DNA of 52,209 bases from Actinomycetota bacterium (GTDB lineage: Bacteria; Actinomycetota; CADDZG01; WHSQ01): assembly GCA_009377815.1 (NCBI GenBank), contig WHTI01000008.1, positions 1 to 52,209 of the forward strand. Reading direction: 5' to 3'. Positions 8,690 to 16,950 of the stretch are shown in pieces. Positions within the stretch are counted from its first letter, which is position 1; each line of letters opens with the position of its first letter. Made by a program: the position numbers and the translations under genes. Under the pieces are notes generated by a model, which was given only the letters and a program-made list of their open reading frames with translations, was not told the DNA's origin and did no database searches.

Positions 8690-9287
8690 GCGCCTGCTTC
8701 CTCACGTACAAGATCCGCTGGAGGAACGTCACGATCGCCGCCGCGGCAAGGATCACCATCGCCACCGGGACGAAGTCGAGGATCAAGGCTGCATTGATGA
8801 GGATCAGCCGTTCCGCGCGCTCCGCGATCCCCACGTTGCAATCGAAACCGAGGCTCTCGGCCCGGGCCTTGACGTACGACACCAGGAACGAGGCGACCAG
8901 GGCGATCATCGCGGTGATGGCGACCCACGGTTCATCGTGACTCGGGATGTCGGGCCGCACCGCGTAGAGCCACACGATCGGGAGGAACACCAGGGCGTCG
9001 GTGAGCCGGTCGGTGGTCGAGTCGAGCACCGCTCCGAACTTGCTCGTGACCCCCTTGGCCTTCGCCACCGCTCCGTCGAAAAGGTCCGCGACCCCGGCCG
9101 CGGTTGAGATGATCCCGGCGATCAGGAGATGGCCCTCAACGATGTAGTAGGCGGCCACCCCAGCGAGCGCGACACTGAAGTAGGTGATGGCATCGGGGCT
9201 GATCCCCGAGCTCGCGACGGCGCGGCCGATCGGCCGCATGAAGCGGTCCCATCCCGCTCTGATCCTGGCGTTAAGCACGTCTATCAC
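8679..9287 (-). CDS. pgsA: CDP-alcohol phosphatidyltransferase (phosphatidylinositol phosphate synthase)
   Basis: 202 aa with about six membrane helices, starting at GTG 9287. The CDP-alcohol phosphotransferase motif is complete: D68, D71, G72, A75, then G85, D89 and D93 (DLFDGAVAK and FGAVLDSTTDR). Residue 76 is Lys where the family normally has Arg. The enzyme makes phosphatidylinositol phosphate from CDP-diacylglycerol and inositol phosphate, the precursor for the two downstream genes. It is the first gene of the PIM operon and faces fusA2 across a 58-bp divergent gap. Confidence 0.92.
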   Translation of the reverse strand: MIDVLNARIRAGWDRFMRPIGRAVASSGISPDAITYFSVALAGVAAYYIVEGHLLIAGIISTAAGVADLFDGAVAKAKGVTSKFGAVLDSTTDRLTDALVFLPIVWLYAVRPDIPSHDEPWVAITAMIALVASFLVSYVKARAESLGFDCNVGIAERAERLILINAALILDFVPVAMVILAAAAIVTFLQRILYVRKQARAT

Positions 9288-9345
9288 CCTCCCATATAGA
9301 CGGCTACCATGGCCTCTAACCGTCGGTGTATCCGGGGAGCTGCTG

Positions 9346-11409
9346 ATGAAGAGTTACGCCACCGAGAACATCCGCAACGTGGTCCTGGTAGGTCACGGAG
9401 GGTCCGGTAAGACGTCCCTGGCCGAGGCCCTCCTCTTTCTCTCGGGTGCCACCACCCGTCTAGGGACGGTCGAAGAAGGCAACACCGTCACCGACTTCGA
9501 CGACGAAGAGCACCGTCGCCAGATCTCTGTTTCCACCGCCCTTGCCCCCCTCGAGTGGGGCGACTGCAAGATCAACGTCCTCGACGCTCCCGGCTATGCC
9601 GACTTCATCGGAGAGCTCCGCTCCGCGATGCGCGTCGCCGACCTCGCCGTCTTCGTGGTCTCGGCGGTGGAAGGGATCGAGGTTCAGACCCAGGTGGCGT
9701 GGAACTACGCCGAAGAGCTCGGCCTCCCCCGCATGATCTTCGTCAACAAGCTCGAGCGAGAGAACGCCTCCTTCAGGCGGACCCTCGAGCAGCTGCGCGA
9801 GACCTTCGGCAAAGGCTGCGCTCCGCTGAGCCTGCCTCTGGGACGGGAACACAACTTCAGCGGGATCATCTCGGTGCTCGATCAGGAGGCCTTCGCGTAC
9901 GACCAGAGGGGCAAGCACCTCGAGCAGGAGATCCCTGAGGACCGTCAGGCTCGCGTCGACGAGGTCCGCACCGACCTCCTCGACTCCGTTGCCGAGACCG
10001 ATGACGCCCTCCTCGAGCGCTACCTCGAAGGCGGCGAGATCACCCGAAACGAGATCGTGAAGGCGCTCCACGAGGGCATCGATGAGGCGACGATCTTCCC
10101 GGTGTTTTGCGGAGCCGCGACGAAGCTGATCGGCGTCGACCGCCTCGCCGATGTCATCGTTGCTGCGGGCCCGTCGCCCCTCGACCGTCCTCCGATCGAA
10201 ACCGAAGATGGCAAGACGAGAGAGGCCAAGTCGGACGGACCGATGTCGGCACTGGTGTTCAAGACCACGACCGACCCCTACGTCGGCCGGATCAGCTTCT
10301 TCCGCGTCTTCTCGGGCAAGGTCACGAACGAGGGCCAGATACACAACTCGTCGCGGAAAGCCGACGAGCGGGTCGCCGGCGTGTTCACGATGCGCGGCAA
10401 GACCCAGGAGAACGTGAACGAACTGGTCGCCGGGGACATCGGCGCGATCGCCAAGCTCAACCACACCCTCAGCGGCGACACGCTCTCGGACAAGAACGAT
10501 CCCGTCGTTCTCCCGCCGATCGAACCCCCCGAGTCCCTTTTGCCGAAGGCGATCGAGCCGAAGACCAAGGGCGATGAAGACAAGCTGATGATCGGCTTGC
10601 ACAAGCTGATCGAAGAAGACCCTTCGGTGAAGCTCGAACGGTCCGACGAGACACATCAGACGATCCTCTGGGGCATGGGCGACGCGCATCTCGATGTCGT
10701 CTTGCATCACCTCAAGGACAAGTTCTCGGTCGAGGTCGAAGAGGTTCCCTTCATCGTCCCCTACCGCACGAGCCTCGGCGGCAAGGCCGAAGCCATCGGT
10801 CGTCACGTCAAGCAATCCGGCGGCCACGGGCAGTACGGCATCTGCAACATCCGCGTCGAACCGCTCCCCCGTGGCTCGGGATTCGTCTACGAGGACAAGA
10901 TCTTCGGTGGCTCGATCCCCAACCAGTGGATCCCCTCGGTCGAGAAGGGCATCCGCGCGGAGATGGAGAAGGGCCTCGGCACCGGGTACACGATGATCGA
11001 CATCAAGGTCGAGCTCTACGACGGCAAGTTCCACACCGTCGACTCATCCGACATGGCGTTCCAACTCGCCGGCTCGGCGGCCATCAAGGACGCCGCACAG
11101 AAGGCCGGGTTCAGCCTCCTCGAACCCATCTGGGAACTCGACGTGATGGTCCCCGAGGCGTTCACCGGCGACATCATGGGCGATCTCCAGAAGCGCCGCG
11201 GGATCCCCGAAGGCATCGAAACCGTCGGGGGCGGCCGTCAGATCGTGAAGGCCAAGGTCCCGTTCGGCGAGGTCACCCACTACGCCACCGACCTTCGCTC
11301 GATGACCGGGGGCCAGGGAACCTTCTCGTGGAACTTCAGCCACTACCAGGAAGTCCCCCACGACCTCGCCCAGAAGGTCCTCGAACGAGCCGGCAAAGAC
11401 GACGCCTAA
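9346..11409 (+). CDS. fusA2: Elongation factor G-like GTPase (EF-G2 type)
   Basis: 687 aa from ATG 9346, preceded by GGGGAGC; the frame is open from 9184 but that part lacks homology. Five EF-G-like domains are recognisable. The P-loop is GHGGSGKT (16–23). The G3 motif reads DAPGYADF, with Tyr84 where canonical EF-G has the catalytic His. The G4 motif is NKLE (134–137) instead of NKxD. Such changes are typical of EF-G2 proteins, which bind GTP but are reported to be poor translocation GTPases. A main fusA should exist elsewhere. The gene sits antisense inside the thrS–HIT–pgsA block. Confidence 0.9.
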   Translation: MKSYATENIRNVVLVGHGGSGKTSLAEALLFLSGATTRLGTVEEGNTVTDFDDEEHRRQISVSTALAPLEWGDCKINVLDAPGYADFIGELRSAMRVADLAVFVVSAVEGIEVQTQVAWNYAEELGLPRMIFVNKLERENASFRRTLEQLRETFGKGCAPLSLPLGREHNFSGIISVLDQEAFAYDQRGKHLEQEIPEDRQARVDEVRTDLLDSVAETDDALLERYLEGGEITRNEIVKALHEGIDEATIFPVFCGAATKLIGVDRLADVIVAAGPSPLDRPPIETEDGKTREAKSDGPMSALVFKTTTDPYVGRISFFRVFSGKVTNEGQIHNSSRKADERVAGVFTMRGKTQENVNELVAGDIGAIAKLNHTLSGDTLSDKNDPVVLPPIEPPESLLPKAIEPKTKGDEDKLMIGLHKLIEEDPSVKLERSDETHQTILWGMGDAHLDVVLHHLKDKFSVEVEEVPFIVPYRTSLGGKAEAIGRHVKQSGGHGQYGICNIRVEPLPRGSGFVYEDKIFGGSIPNQWIPSVEKGIRAEMEKGLGTGYTMIDIKVELYDGKFHTVDSSDMAFQLAGSAAIKDAAQKAGFSLLEPIWELDVMVPEAFTGDIMGDLQKRRGIPEGIETVGGGRQIVKAKVPFGEVTHYATDLRSMTGGQGTFSWNFSHYQEVPHDLAQKVLERAGKDDA

Positions 11410-11897
11410 CCGACTTCGAACAGAGGTCTGAGCTTGGCGTCGGTGTCGGCCAGCATCGTCGGAAGCACCTTGGTCTCGCCGATCGTCGTCATGAAGTTCG
11501 TGTCGCCGCCCCAGCGCGGGACGACGTGCATGTGCAGATGGCCCGGGATGCCCGCTCCCCCGGCAGGGCCGAGGTTCATCCCGACGTTGAAGCCGCCGGG
11601 GTTCATCGCCTCGGTGATGATCCCAACGGAGCGGTTGGTCGCGTCCATGAGCTCCGCTCGTTCCTGATGACTCATCTCGTTGAGGTCGCCGACGTGACGC
11701 AGCGGGGCGATCATCACGTGACCGGAGTTGTACGGGTACGCGTTGAGGAGCACGAAGACGTGCTTCCCGCGCCACAGGATGTGAGTCTCGCGGTCGTCGC
11801 CCGCGGCGAGATGGTCGCAGAAGACGCAGCCGTCGTCCTCGGGGCTACTGGTCCCGGTCACGTACTCGCTCCGCCACGGGCTCCACAGCCGATCCAT
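11406..11897 (-). CDS. HIT-domain nucleotide hydrolase/phosphorylase
   Basis: 163 aa. The HIT catalytic motif is HLHMHVVPRW near residue 122; GFNVGMNLGPAGGAGIPGH precedes it. The zinc-type start has CVFC at about 24–27, as in actinobacterial AP4A-phosphorylase-like HIT proteins (Rv2613c family). The substrate is inferred from this family position, not proved. Its ATG overlaps the thrS TGA by one base (TGATG). Its TAG shares bases with the fusA2 TAA on the other strand. Confidence 0.92.
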   Translation of the reverse strand: MDRLWSPWRSEYVTGTSSPEDDGCVFCDHLAAGDDRETHILWRGKHVFVLLNAYPYNSGHVMIAPLRHVGDLNEMSHQERAELMDATNRSVGIITEAMNPGGFNVGMNLGPAGGAGIPGHLHMHVVPRWGGDTNFMTTIGETKVLPTMLADTDAKLRPLFEVG

Positions 11898-13858
11898 CAG
11901 TAGCTGAGTTCGAGGGCCCGGGACTCGATCTCGGCGACGAGCTTCGACGCGAACTCGCCTGCCGGAACGTCACGCTGCTCCTTGCCCGTGCGGGGGCGGA
12001 CCGAGACGGTCCCATTGGACTGCTCGTCGTCGCCGACGATCAGCATGTAGGGGACCTTCTGTAGCTGCTGGTGACGGATCTTGGCGCCCATCGTGTTGTC
12101 GGAGTCATCGACCTTGGCCCGCGCTCCGACGGCCACAAGTTCGGCCGCAACCTTGCGCGCGTAGTCGTCGTGCCGGTCGGCGATCGGGATCAGTACCGCC
12201 TGAACGGGAGCGAGCCAGGTCGGGAACGCTCCGGCGAAATGCTCCACCAGGACGCCTATGAAACGCTCCACCGAACCCATCAGGGCACGGTGGATCATCA
12301 CCGGCTGGATACGCTCGCCGTTGTCGTCGATGTACTCGAGCCCGAACCGTTCGGGATTCTGGAAGTCGACCTGGATCGTCGCCAGCTGCCACGACCGCCC
12401 GATGGCATCGCGCACGTCGATGTCGATCTTCGGTCCGTAGAAGGCACCGTCACCGGCGTCGACCACGAAGTCCAGGCCGGCCTTCTCGAGGGCGACCGGG
12501 ATCGCCGCCTCGGCTTCGGCCCACTGGGCATCGGTTCCCACCGACTTCGGCGGCCGGGTCGAGAACCGGACGTTGTCGGGTCCCAATCCGACGGTGGCAT
12601 AGAGATCCCGGAGGAAATCGACGCATCCGACGATCTCTTCAACCACTTGATCGGGGCGGCAGAAGATGTGGCTGTCGTCCTGCGTCAATCCCCTGGCGCG
12701 CAGCAACCCATGGAGGGTGCCGGAGCGTTCGTACCGGTACACAGTGCCGAGCTCCGAGAACCTGACCGGCATCTCGCGGTAGGAGCGCGTCCTGCTTTGG
12801 TAGATGAGGATGTGGAACGGACAGTTCATGGGCTTGTTGAAGTAGTCCGAGCCCTCGAACTCCATCGGCGGGAACATGTTCTCCCGGTAGAAGCCGAGGT
12901 GGCCCGAGGTCTCCCACAGCGTGCCCTTGCCGAGGTGTGGCGTGTAGACGCCTTCGTAGCCTCGATCGATGTGCATCTGGCGCGACAGATCTTCGAGGGT
13001 CTTGCGGACGACGCCGCCGTTCGGGTGCCACAGCGCGAGTCCGGGACCAACCTGATCCGACCACGAGTAGAGCTCCAGCTCCCGGCCAAGCTTGCGGTGG
13101 TCGCGCCTCTCGGCCTCCTCGAGACGATGCAGGTACGCATCGAGCGCGTCCTTCGATTCCCATGCGGTCCCGTAGATCCGTTGAAGCATCGGCTGCTTCT
13201 CGTCACCGCGCCAGTACGCACCGGCGCTGCGGAGCAACTTGAACGCCTTGAGCCGCGAGGTCCCAGGAACGTGAGGCCCCCGGCACAGGTCGGTGAAGGC
13301 GACCTCGCCGTCGGGAGTCACGTTCTTGTAGAAGGTGAGCTCGGCGCCTTCCACGGCACCATCCTCTCCCGGTCGCTCCCGCTCCACCTGAGTGGGGTCA
13401 CCTGCAGAGACACCCTCGATGATCTCAACCTTGTAGGGCTGGTCGGCGAAGAACTTCAGCGCGTCGTCCCGGTCAACGACCTCGCGTTCGAAGCGCTGGT
13501 TCTCCTTGATGATCTTGCGCATCTCGGCCTCGATCTTCTCGAGGTCCTCGGGAGTGAACGGCGTCTGGACATCGAAGTCGTAATAGAACCCGTCCTCGAT
13601 CGGGGGTCCGATCGTGTACTTAGCCCCCGGGTACAGCCTCAGGACCGCTTGAGCCAGGACGTGCGCGGTCGAGTGCCGCATGATCTCGCGTCCCAGGTCG
13701 TCGGTGGTAGTGACGATCTGTGCCTCGGCGCCGGCGGGAGGAACGAACGACAGATCCTTCTGTTTCCCGTCGACCACGAGCGCGAGCGGACCGCTCGCTC
13801 CCGCTTCCTTAGCGAGTGCGAACCCGTCGTTGGTGCCGTCTGCGGTAGCGGTGACCAT
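11897..13858 (-). CDS. thrS: Threonyl-tRNA synthetase
   Basis: 653 aa, a class II synthetase charging tRNA-Thr. Order: a short, divergent TGS-like N-terminus; the second additional domain with HSTAHVLAQAV and the editing-site segment FTDLCRGPHVP; then the catalytic core. Zinc ligands are in FNKPMNCPFH, TQDDSHIF and VMIHRALMGS. The anticodon-binding domain is at the C-terminus (VLIPIADRHDDYA). It starts at ATG 13858, 9 bp after the DUF2090 stop, so the order DUF2090–thrS–HIT is likely one operon. No T-box element is visible upstream. Confidence 0.97.
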   Translation of the reverse strand: MVTATADGTNDGFALAKEAGASGPLALVVDGKQKDLSFVPPAGAEAQIVTTTDDLGREIMRHSTAHVLAQAVLRLYPGAKYTIGPPIEDGFYYDFDVQTPFTPEDLEKIEAEMRKIIKENQRFEREVVDRDDALKFFADQPYKVEIIEGVSAGDPTQVERERPGEDGAVEGAELTFYKNVTPDGEVAFTDLCRGPHVPGTSRLKAFKLLRSAGAYWRGDEKQPMLQRIYGTAWESKDALDAYLHRLEEAERRDHRKLGRELELYSWSDQVGPGLALWHPNGGVVRKTLEDLSRQMHIDRGYEGVYTPHLGKGTLWETSGHLGFYRENMFPPMEFEGSDYFNKPMNCPFHILIYQSRTRSYREMPVRFSELGTVYRYERSGTLHGLLRARGLTQDDSHIFCRPDQVVEEIVGCVDFLRDLYATVGLGPDNVRFSTRPPKSVGTDAQWAEAEAAIPVALEKAGLDFVVDAGDGAFYGPKIDIDVRDAIGRSWQLATIQVDFQNPERFGLEYIDDNGERIQPVMIHRALMGSVERFIGVLVEHFAGAFPTWLAPVQAVLIPIADRHDDYARKVAAELVAVGARAKVDDSDNTMGAKIRHQQLQKVPYMLIVGDDEQSNGTVSVRPRTGKEQRDVPAGEFASKLVAEIESRALELSY

Positions 13859-13867
13859 CGTGTCCGG

Positions 13868-14773
13868 TCAGCCGGCTTTGTAGACGTCGATGAAGCGGCG
13901 GTAGTTCTTTGAGATCTGCGCAGCGGCGTCCTCTCGGGAGATCCCTCCGTCGAGGTAACCCTTGAGTGAGTCCCACCAGATCGAACGACCGATGGCAAGA
14001 CCGACGTATCCGGGAACACCGGCGCCCATCCGGAGCCAGTGGTCGACCGCGTCGTCATTTGCGCCGCGTCCGAGGACCACGCAAACGACGTTGTCGCGAC
14101 TGTCTCTGCGCGTCGCTTCTGCGATCCGCTCGCAGTCCTCGCGCTTGTCGAGGCCCTCGATCTTCCAGATGTCGGGCTCGATGCCCGCAGCCTGGATCTC
14201 CTCGACCGCGCGCAGCATGAGGTCGGGACGGAGCTCCTTGTCGTAACGGTCCTCGTCGCCGCCGACCGACTCGAGCTGGGCGTCCTCGGCCGGAACCAGC
14301 AACTCGAAGAGGTACTTCCGGTTGTTGTCGTGGAGCCAGTCCCCCAGCCTCTTGAGGCGCTCGGACTGCCGCTTGTTCATCTCCTGGTCACCGTCGGGGT
14401 TGTAGCGGACCAGAACCTTGCTGAAAGCCGGGTCGAGGTCCTCGATGTGCTTGCCGAAATCGTCGCCGTACTGGAAATCGAACTCGTTCTGCCCGGATTT
14501 CTCGACCGGCATGGCGAACAGCAGCCCCTTGGACTTCGCCTCGCGGACGACATCGGTACCGAACTGTTCGTCGACCAGGATCCCGGCGGCGTCCTTCGGA
14601 GCGCCTTCGTCCAGCGCCTTGAGGAATCCCTCGAAGATCAGGCGCTTGGCGTCGATGATCGTGTTGGTCTCCTCCGGGCTCGGGTCCCCCTGGATGCCGA
14701 ACATCTTCTTCTGGAACGAGCCTCGATGGTCGAACGCGAGGATGTACAGGTCTCCCTCATATCCCAGAGCCAT
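13868..14773 (-). CDS. Stand-alone DUF2090 protein (class I aldolase-like barrel)
   Basis: 301 aa from ATG 14773, chosen because AAGGAGAG lies 6 nt upstream; the frame runs to 14806. The start LYILAFDHRGSFQKKMFG is the DUF2090 hallmark. The domain is best known as the C-terminal part of IolC-type sugar kinases and resembles LacD-like aldolases. No kinase domain is present here. Lys-containing strands such as DIWKIEGLD could carry a Schiff base, but I cannot assign the substrate. It is the first gene before thrS and runs divergently from the TPR gene. Confidence 0.8.
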   Translation of the reverse strand: MALGYEGDLYILAFDHRGSFQKKMFGIQGDPSPEETNTIIDAKRLIFEGFLKALDEGAPKDAAGILVDEQFGTDVVREAKSKGLLFAMPVEKSGQNEFDFQYGDDFGKHIEDLDPAFSKVLVRYNPDGDQEMNKRQSERLKRLGDWLHDNNRKYLFELLVPAEDAQLESVGGDEDRYDKELRPDLMLRAVEEIQAAGIEPDIWKIEGLDKREDCERIAEATRRDSRDNVVCVVLGRGANDDAVDHWLRMGAGVPGYVGLAIGRSIWWDSLKGYLDGGISREDAAAQISKNYRRFIDVYKAG

Positions 14774-14786
14774 ACCAACTCTCCTT

Positions 14787-14810
14787 CTCTTCAACTTGCT
14801 CTTCAACTGC
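14787..14810 (-). repeat. Tandem 12-bp direct repeat before the DUF2090 ribosome site
   Basis: On the minus strand GCAGTTGAAGAG is followed at once by CAAGTTGAAGAG, directly upstream of AAGGAGAG and the start codon. It may be a regulatory leader element or simple duplication. Evidence is the sequence only. Confidence 0.35.
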
Positions 14811-14908
14811 CTTTGACTTTGCCCTCAACCCTAAGCGATGGGGCGAAGTCTGACGGGGGCCGAACGGCTCTCGGGCTGTGGTTCGATTGGATGCATGGAT
14901 CGGGGCGC

Positions 14909-15226
14909 ATGAGCAACAACGTCGAGATGGTCAAGGCGTTCCTCAAGGCCCAGAACATGGAGCAGGTCGGACGGATGGACGAAGCGATCTCGCTCTACGA
15001 GGGCACGGTCGAAGGTGGGTTCGATTCGACCGGGCCTTACGACCGGCTCATCGCCCTTCACTCGAGCGCGGCGCGTCATGCCGACGTCATCCGGATCGCC
15101 GAGGCGGCCCTAGTCAACGTCCACACCTATCCGGACAAGAAGGCTTGGTACGAACGGATACGCCATGAGGCTCTGAAGGCGCAGGAGACGGCGGTCCCGC
15201 GAGCGACCCCCAAACCGCGCGAGTGA
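14909..15226 (+). CDS. Small TPR-like protein
   Basis: 105 aa from ATG 14909; ATG 14891 is in frame and would add six residues. The pattern AISLYEGTVEGGFDSTGPYDRLIALH, then ADVIRIAEAALVN, matches two tetratricopeptide-like helical hairpins. No catalytic motif is present. The stop overlaps the GTG of the methyltransferase gene (GTGA), so the two are translated together and may interact. The reading frame is open far upstream (to 14039), but that part is the antisense of the DUF2090 gene. Confidence 0.75.
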   Translation: MSNNVEMVKAFLKAQNMEQVGRMDEAISLYEGTVEGGFDSTGPYDRLIALHSSAARHADVIRIAEAALVNVHTYPDKKAWYERIRHEALKAQETAVPRATPKPRE

Positions 15227-16332
15227 GCGATCTGAGCGCCGTCATCCGCACCGAGATCGAAGCGGGCGGACCACTCGGGTTCGATCGCTACATGGAACTC
15301 TGCCTCTACCACCCGGACCTCGGCTATTACTCGCGCGGGCCGGAACGGAGCGGGCGGCGCGGCGACTACATCACGAGCCCGGAGCTCGATCCCGGGTTCG
15401 GCAGACTGTGGGCCGGAGCGTTCGAGTCGGTGTGGAGGGCGGCCGACCGTCCCGAGCGGTTCACGGTCGTCGAGATCGGGCCCGGCGAGGCGGGGTTCGC
15501 AGCCTCGGTCGACGCCGCGGTCGAGGGGGCGTTCGCAGAGGCGCTCGAGTACGTGCTCGTCGAACCACTCCCCTCGCTCGAAACCCGACAGAGAGAGCGA
15601 CTCGAAGGCGATCGGTTCCGATGGGCCTCGGGGATCGAGACTCTGGAACCGGTCGGCGCCGGGGTCGTGTTCGCCAATGAGATCCTCGACAACCTCCCGA
15701 TCGCGCTGGCCGAGGGCGCGGCCGATGGCCCCCACGAGGTGTTGGTCTCGTGGGACGGAAAGCCGGTCGAGGTCACGGCTCCGCTCCGTCCCGAAGTGCT
15801 CGCGCTCGTCGAGCGTTTCGGGATCCGGCCCGCTCCCGGGTGCCGGGCCGAGGTTCCGCTGGCCGCGGGACCTCTCGTGATGGCGGCGGCCCGCTCCATC
15901 GATACGGGCGCCGTTGTCTTCATCGACTACGGGGATTCCACCTCCGGATTGCTCGAACGTCCCGGTGGGACACTGTTGTGCTACTCCGAGCGTGGAGTCG
16001 ACGCGGAGGTTCTCGATTCCCCCGGCGAAAAGGACATCACCGCGCACGCGAACTGGGACGTCGTCTCGCGGTTGTTGTCGGATGCCGGGATGACGGCGAG
16101 CGACCCCCGGCCTCAACGCGACGTACTCAAGGACCTCGGAGCCGCATCACTCTTCGACGAGTTGAAGGAGGCCGAGCGGGCCGCGTCGGCAGCGGGTGAA
16201 GGACGGGCGGCCCTGCGCGCGATATCGCGGAGAAGCGCGCTTTCGGCCTTGACCGCGGCGCACGGACTCGGATCCCTCGGCGTGATGATCGGAACGCGCG
16301 GTATCCCGCGCGATGATTGGATCGAACGCTAG
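15223..16332 (+). CDS. MidA/NDUFAF7-type SAM-dependent methyltransferase
   Basis: 369 aa from GTG 15223. The N-terminal GPLGFDRYMELCLYHPDLGYYS and the GDYITSPELDPGFGRLWA segment are signatures of the DUF185/MidA family. The SAM-binding loop is VVEIGPGEAGF, and the acidic/Asn motif VFANEILDNLPI follows. Eukaryotic homologues methylate an arginine of complex I subunit NDUFS2; the bacterial substrate is not established. The C-terminus ends convergently with the HExxH lipoprotein, the two stop codons sharing CTAG. Confidence 0.9.
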   Translation: MSDLSAVIRTEIEAGGPLGFDRYMELCLYHPDLGYYSRGPERSGRRGDYITSPELDPGFGRLWAGAFESVWRAADRPERFTVVEIGPGEAGFAASVDAAVEGAFAEALEYVLVEPLPSLETRQRERLEGDRFRWASGIETLEPVGAGVVFANEILDNLPIALAEGAADGPHEVLVSWDGKPVEVTAPLRPEVLALVERFGIRPAPGCRAEVPLAAGPLVMAAARSIDTGAVVFIDYGDSTSGLLERPGGTLLCYSERGVDAEVLDSPGEKDITAHANWDVVSRLLSDAGMTASDPRPQRDVLKDLGAASLFDELKEAERAASAAGEGRAALRAISRRSALSALTAAHGLGSLGVMIGTRGIPRDDWIER

Positions 16333-16928
16333 GGGATCCCCGCGTCCGCCAGGATCGTAAGGGCGCGGGCCTCCCACTTCTCGGCGAACGGTTCGCCGCC
16401 GTCCCACTTGAAACAGTGTGCGAGCTCGTGGGCGAGGATCGCGGCCCAGAATCGGCGCAGCGGTGGAGGCTCAGGCCAGTGACCTAGTTCAAACCCCTGC
16501 TGCTGGACCAGGAGATCACGTTCGATCGCGACCGGATAGAACAGGATGTAGCAGCGTCCGCCCGATCCTTCATCGTCGACGTATCCCTGGAGGCTCGCGT
16601 CGGCGAGATGCCCATCGTCAGGTATGCGAGCGACGCCCTCCCGGGATTGGATCTCGATCACGTACAGGCGCTCAGAGATCAGGCGCTTCCACAGACCCAC
16701 CGACTTCAGATCCCGGATAGCTCGAGCGATCCGGCGCTTGCTGCGATCGAAGGCGTTGTTGAACACCTTGAGAGGGCGGTCGGTGGCCTCTCTCTCCGAC
16801 GGGGTAGGCGCCTCGCCCATGGGCGTCTCGGCAGGTCGTGCGGTCGGGGCGGTAGAGAGTCCCCCGGCCGCTTCGCACCCGCCGAGGATCAGTACACCCG
16901 AGATCAGGAGGGGAAGGAGGCGTTTCAT
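16329..16928 (-). CDS. Lipoprotein with HExxH zinc-protease-like motif
   Basis: 199 aa from ATG 16928 (the frame opens at 16943). A short basic start and hydrophobic stretch end in lipobox LILGGC, then a Thr/Pro/Glu-rich linker. The folded part ends with ILAHELAHCFKWDGGEPFAEKWEARAL: a classical HExxH helix, with a Glu about 15 residues later (PFAEKWE) that could be the third ligand. I do not recognise a named peptidase family. It is likely an exported, membrane-anchored metallopeptidase. Its stop codon shares bases with that of the opposing methyltransferase gene. Confidence 0.65.
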   Translation of the reverse strand: MKRLLPLLISGVLILGGCEAAGGLSTAPTARPAETPMGEAPTPSEREATDRPLKVFNNAFDRSKRRIARAIRDLKSVGLWKRLISERLYVIEIQSREGVARIPDDGHLADASLQGYVDDEGSGGRCYILFYPVAIERDLLVQQQGFELGHWPEPPPLRRFWAAILAHELAHCFKWDGGEPFAEKWEARALTILADAGIP

Positions 16929-16950
16929 CCCTCCATCTTGCACTCCCCGG

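Noticed and set aside
9346-11409. Tetracycline-resistance (TetM-type) ribosome protection protein
   Set aside because: The G motifs (DAPGY, NKLE) and overall pattern fit the EF-G2 group. Nothing shows the TetM-specific loops and there is no resistance-gene context.
14039-14908. Long open frame upstream of the TPR gene (would give a 395-aa protein)
   Set aside because: It is the antisense of the DUF2090 gene, which has clear homology; only the part from 14909 resembles a real protein.
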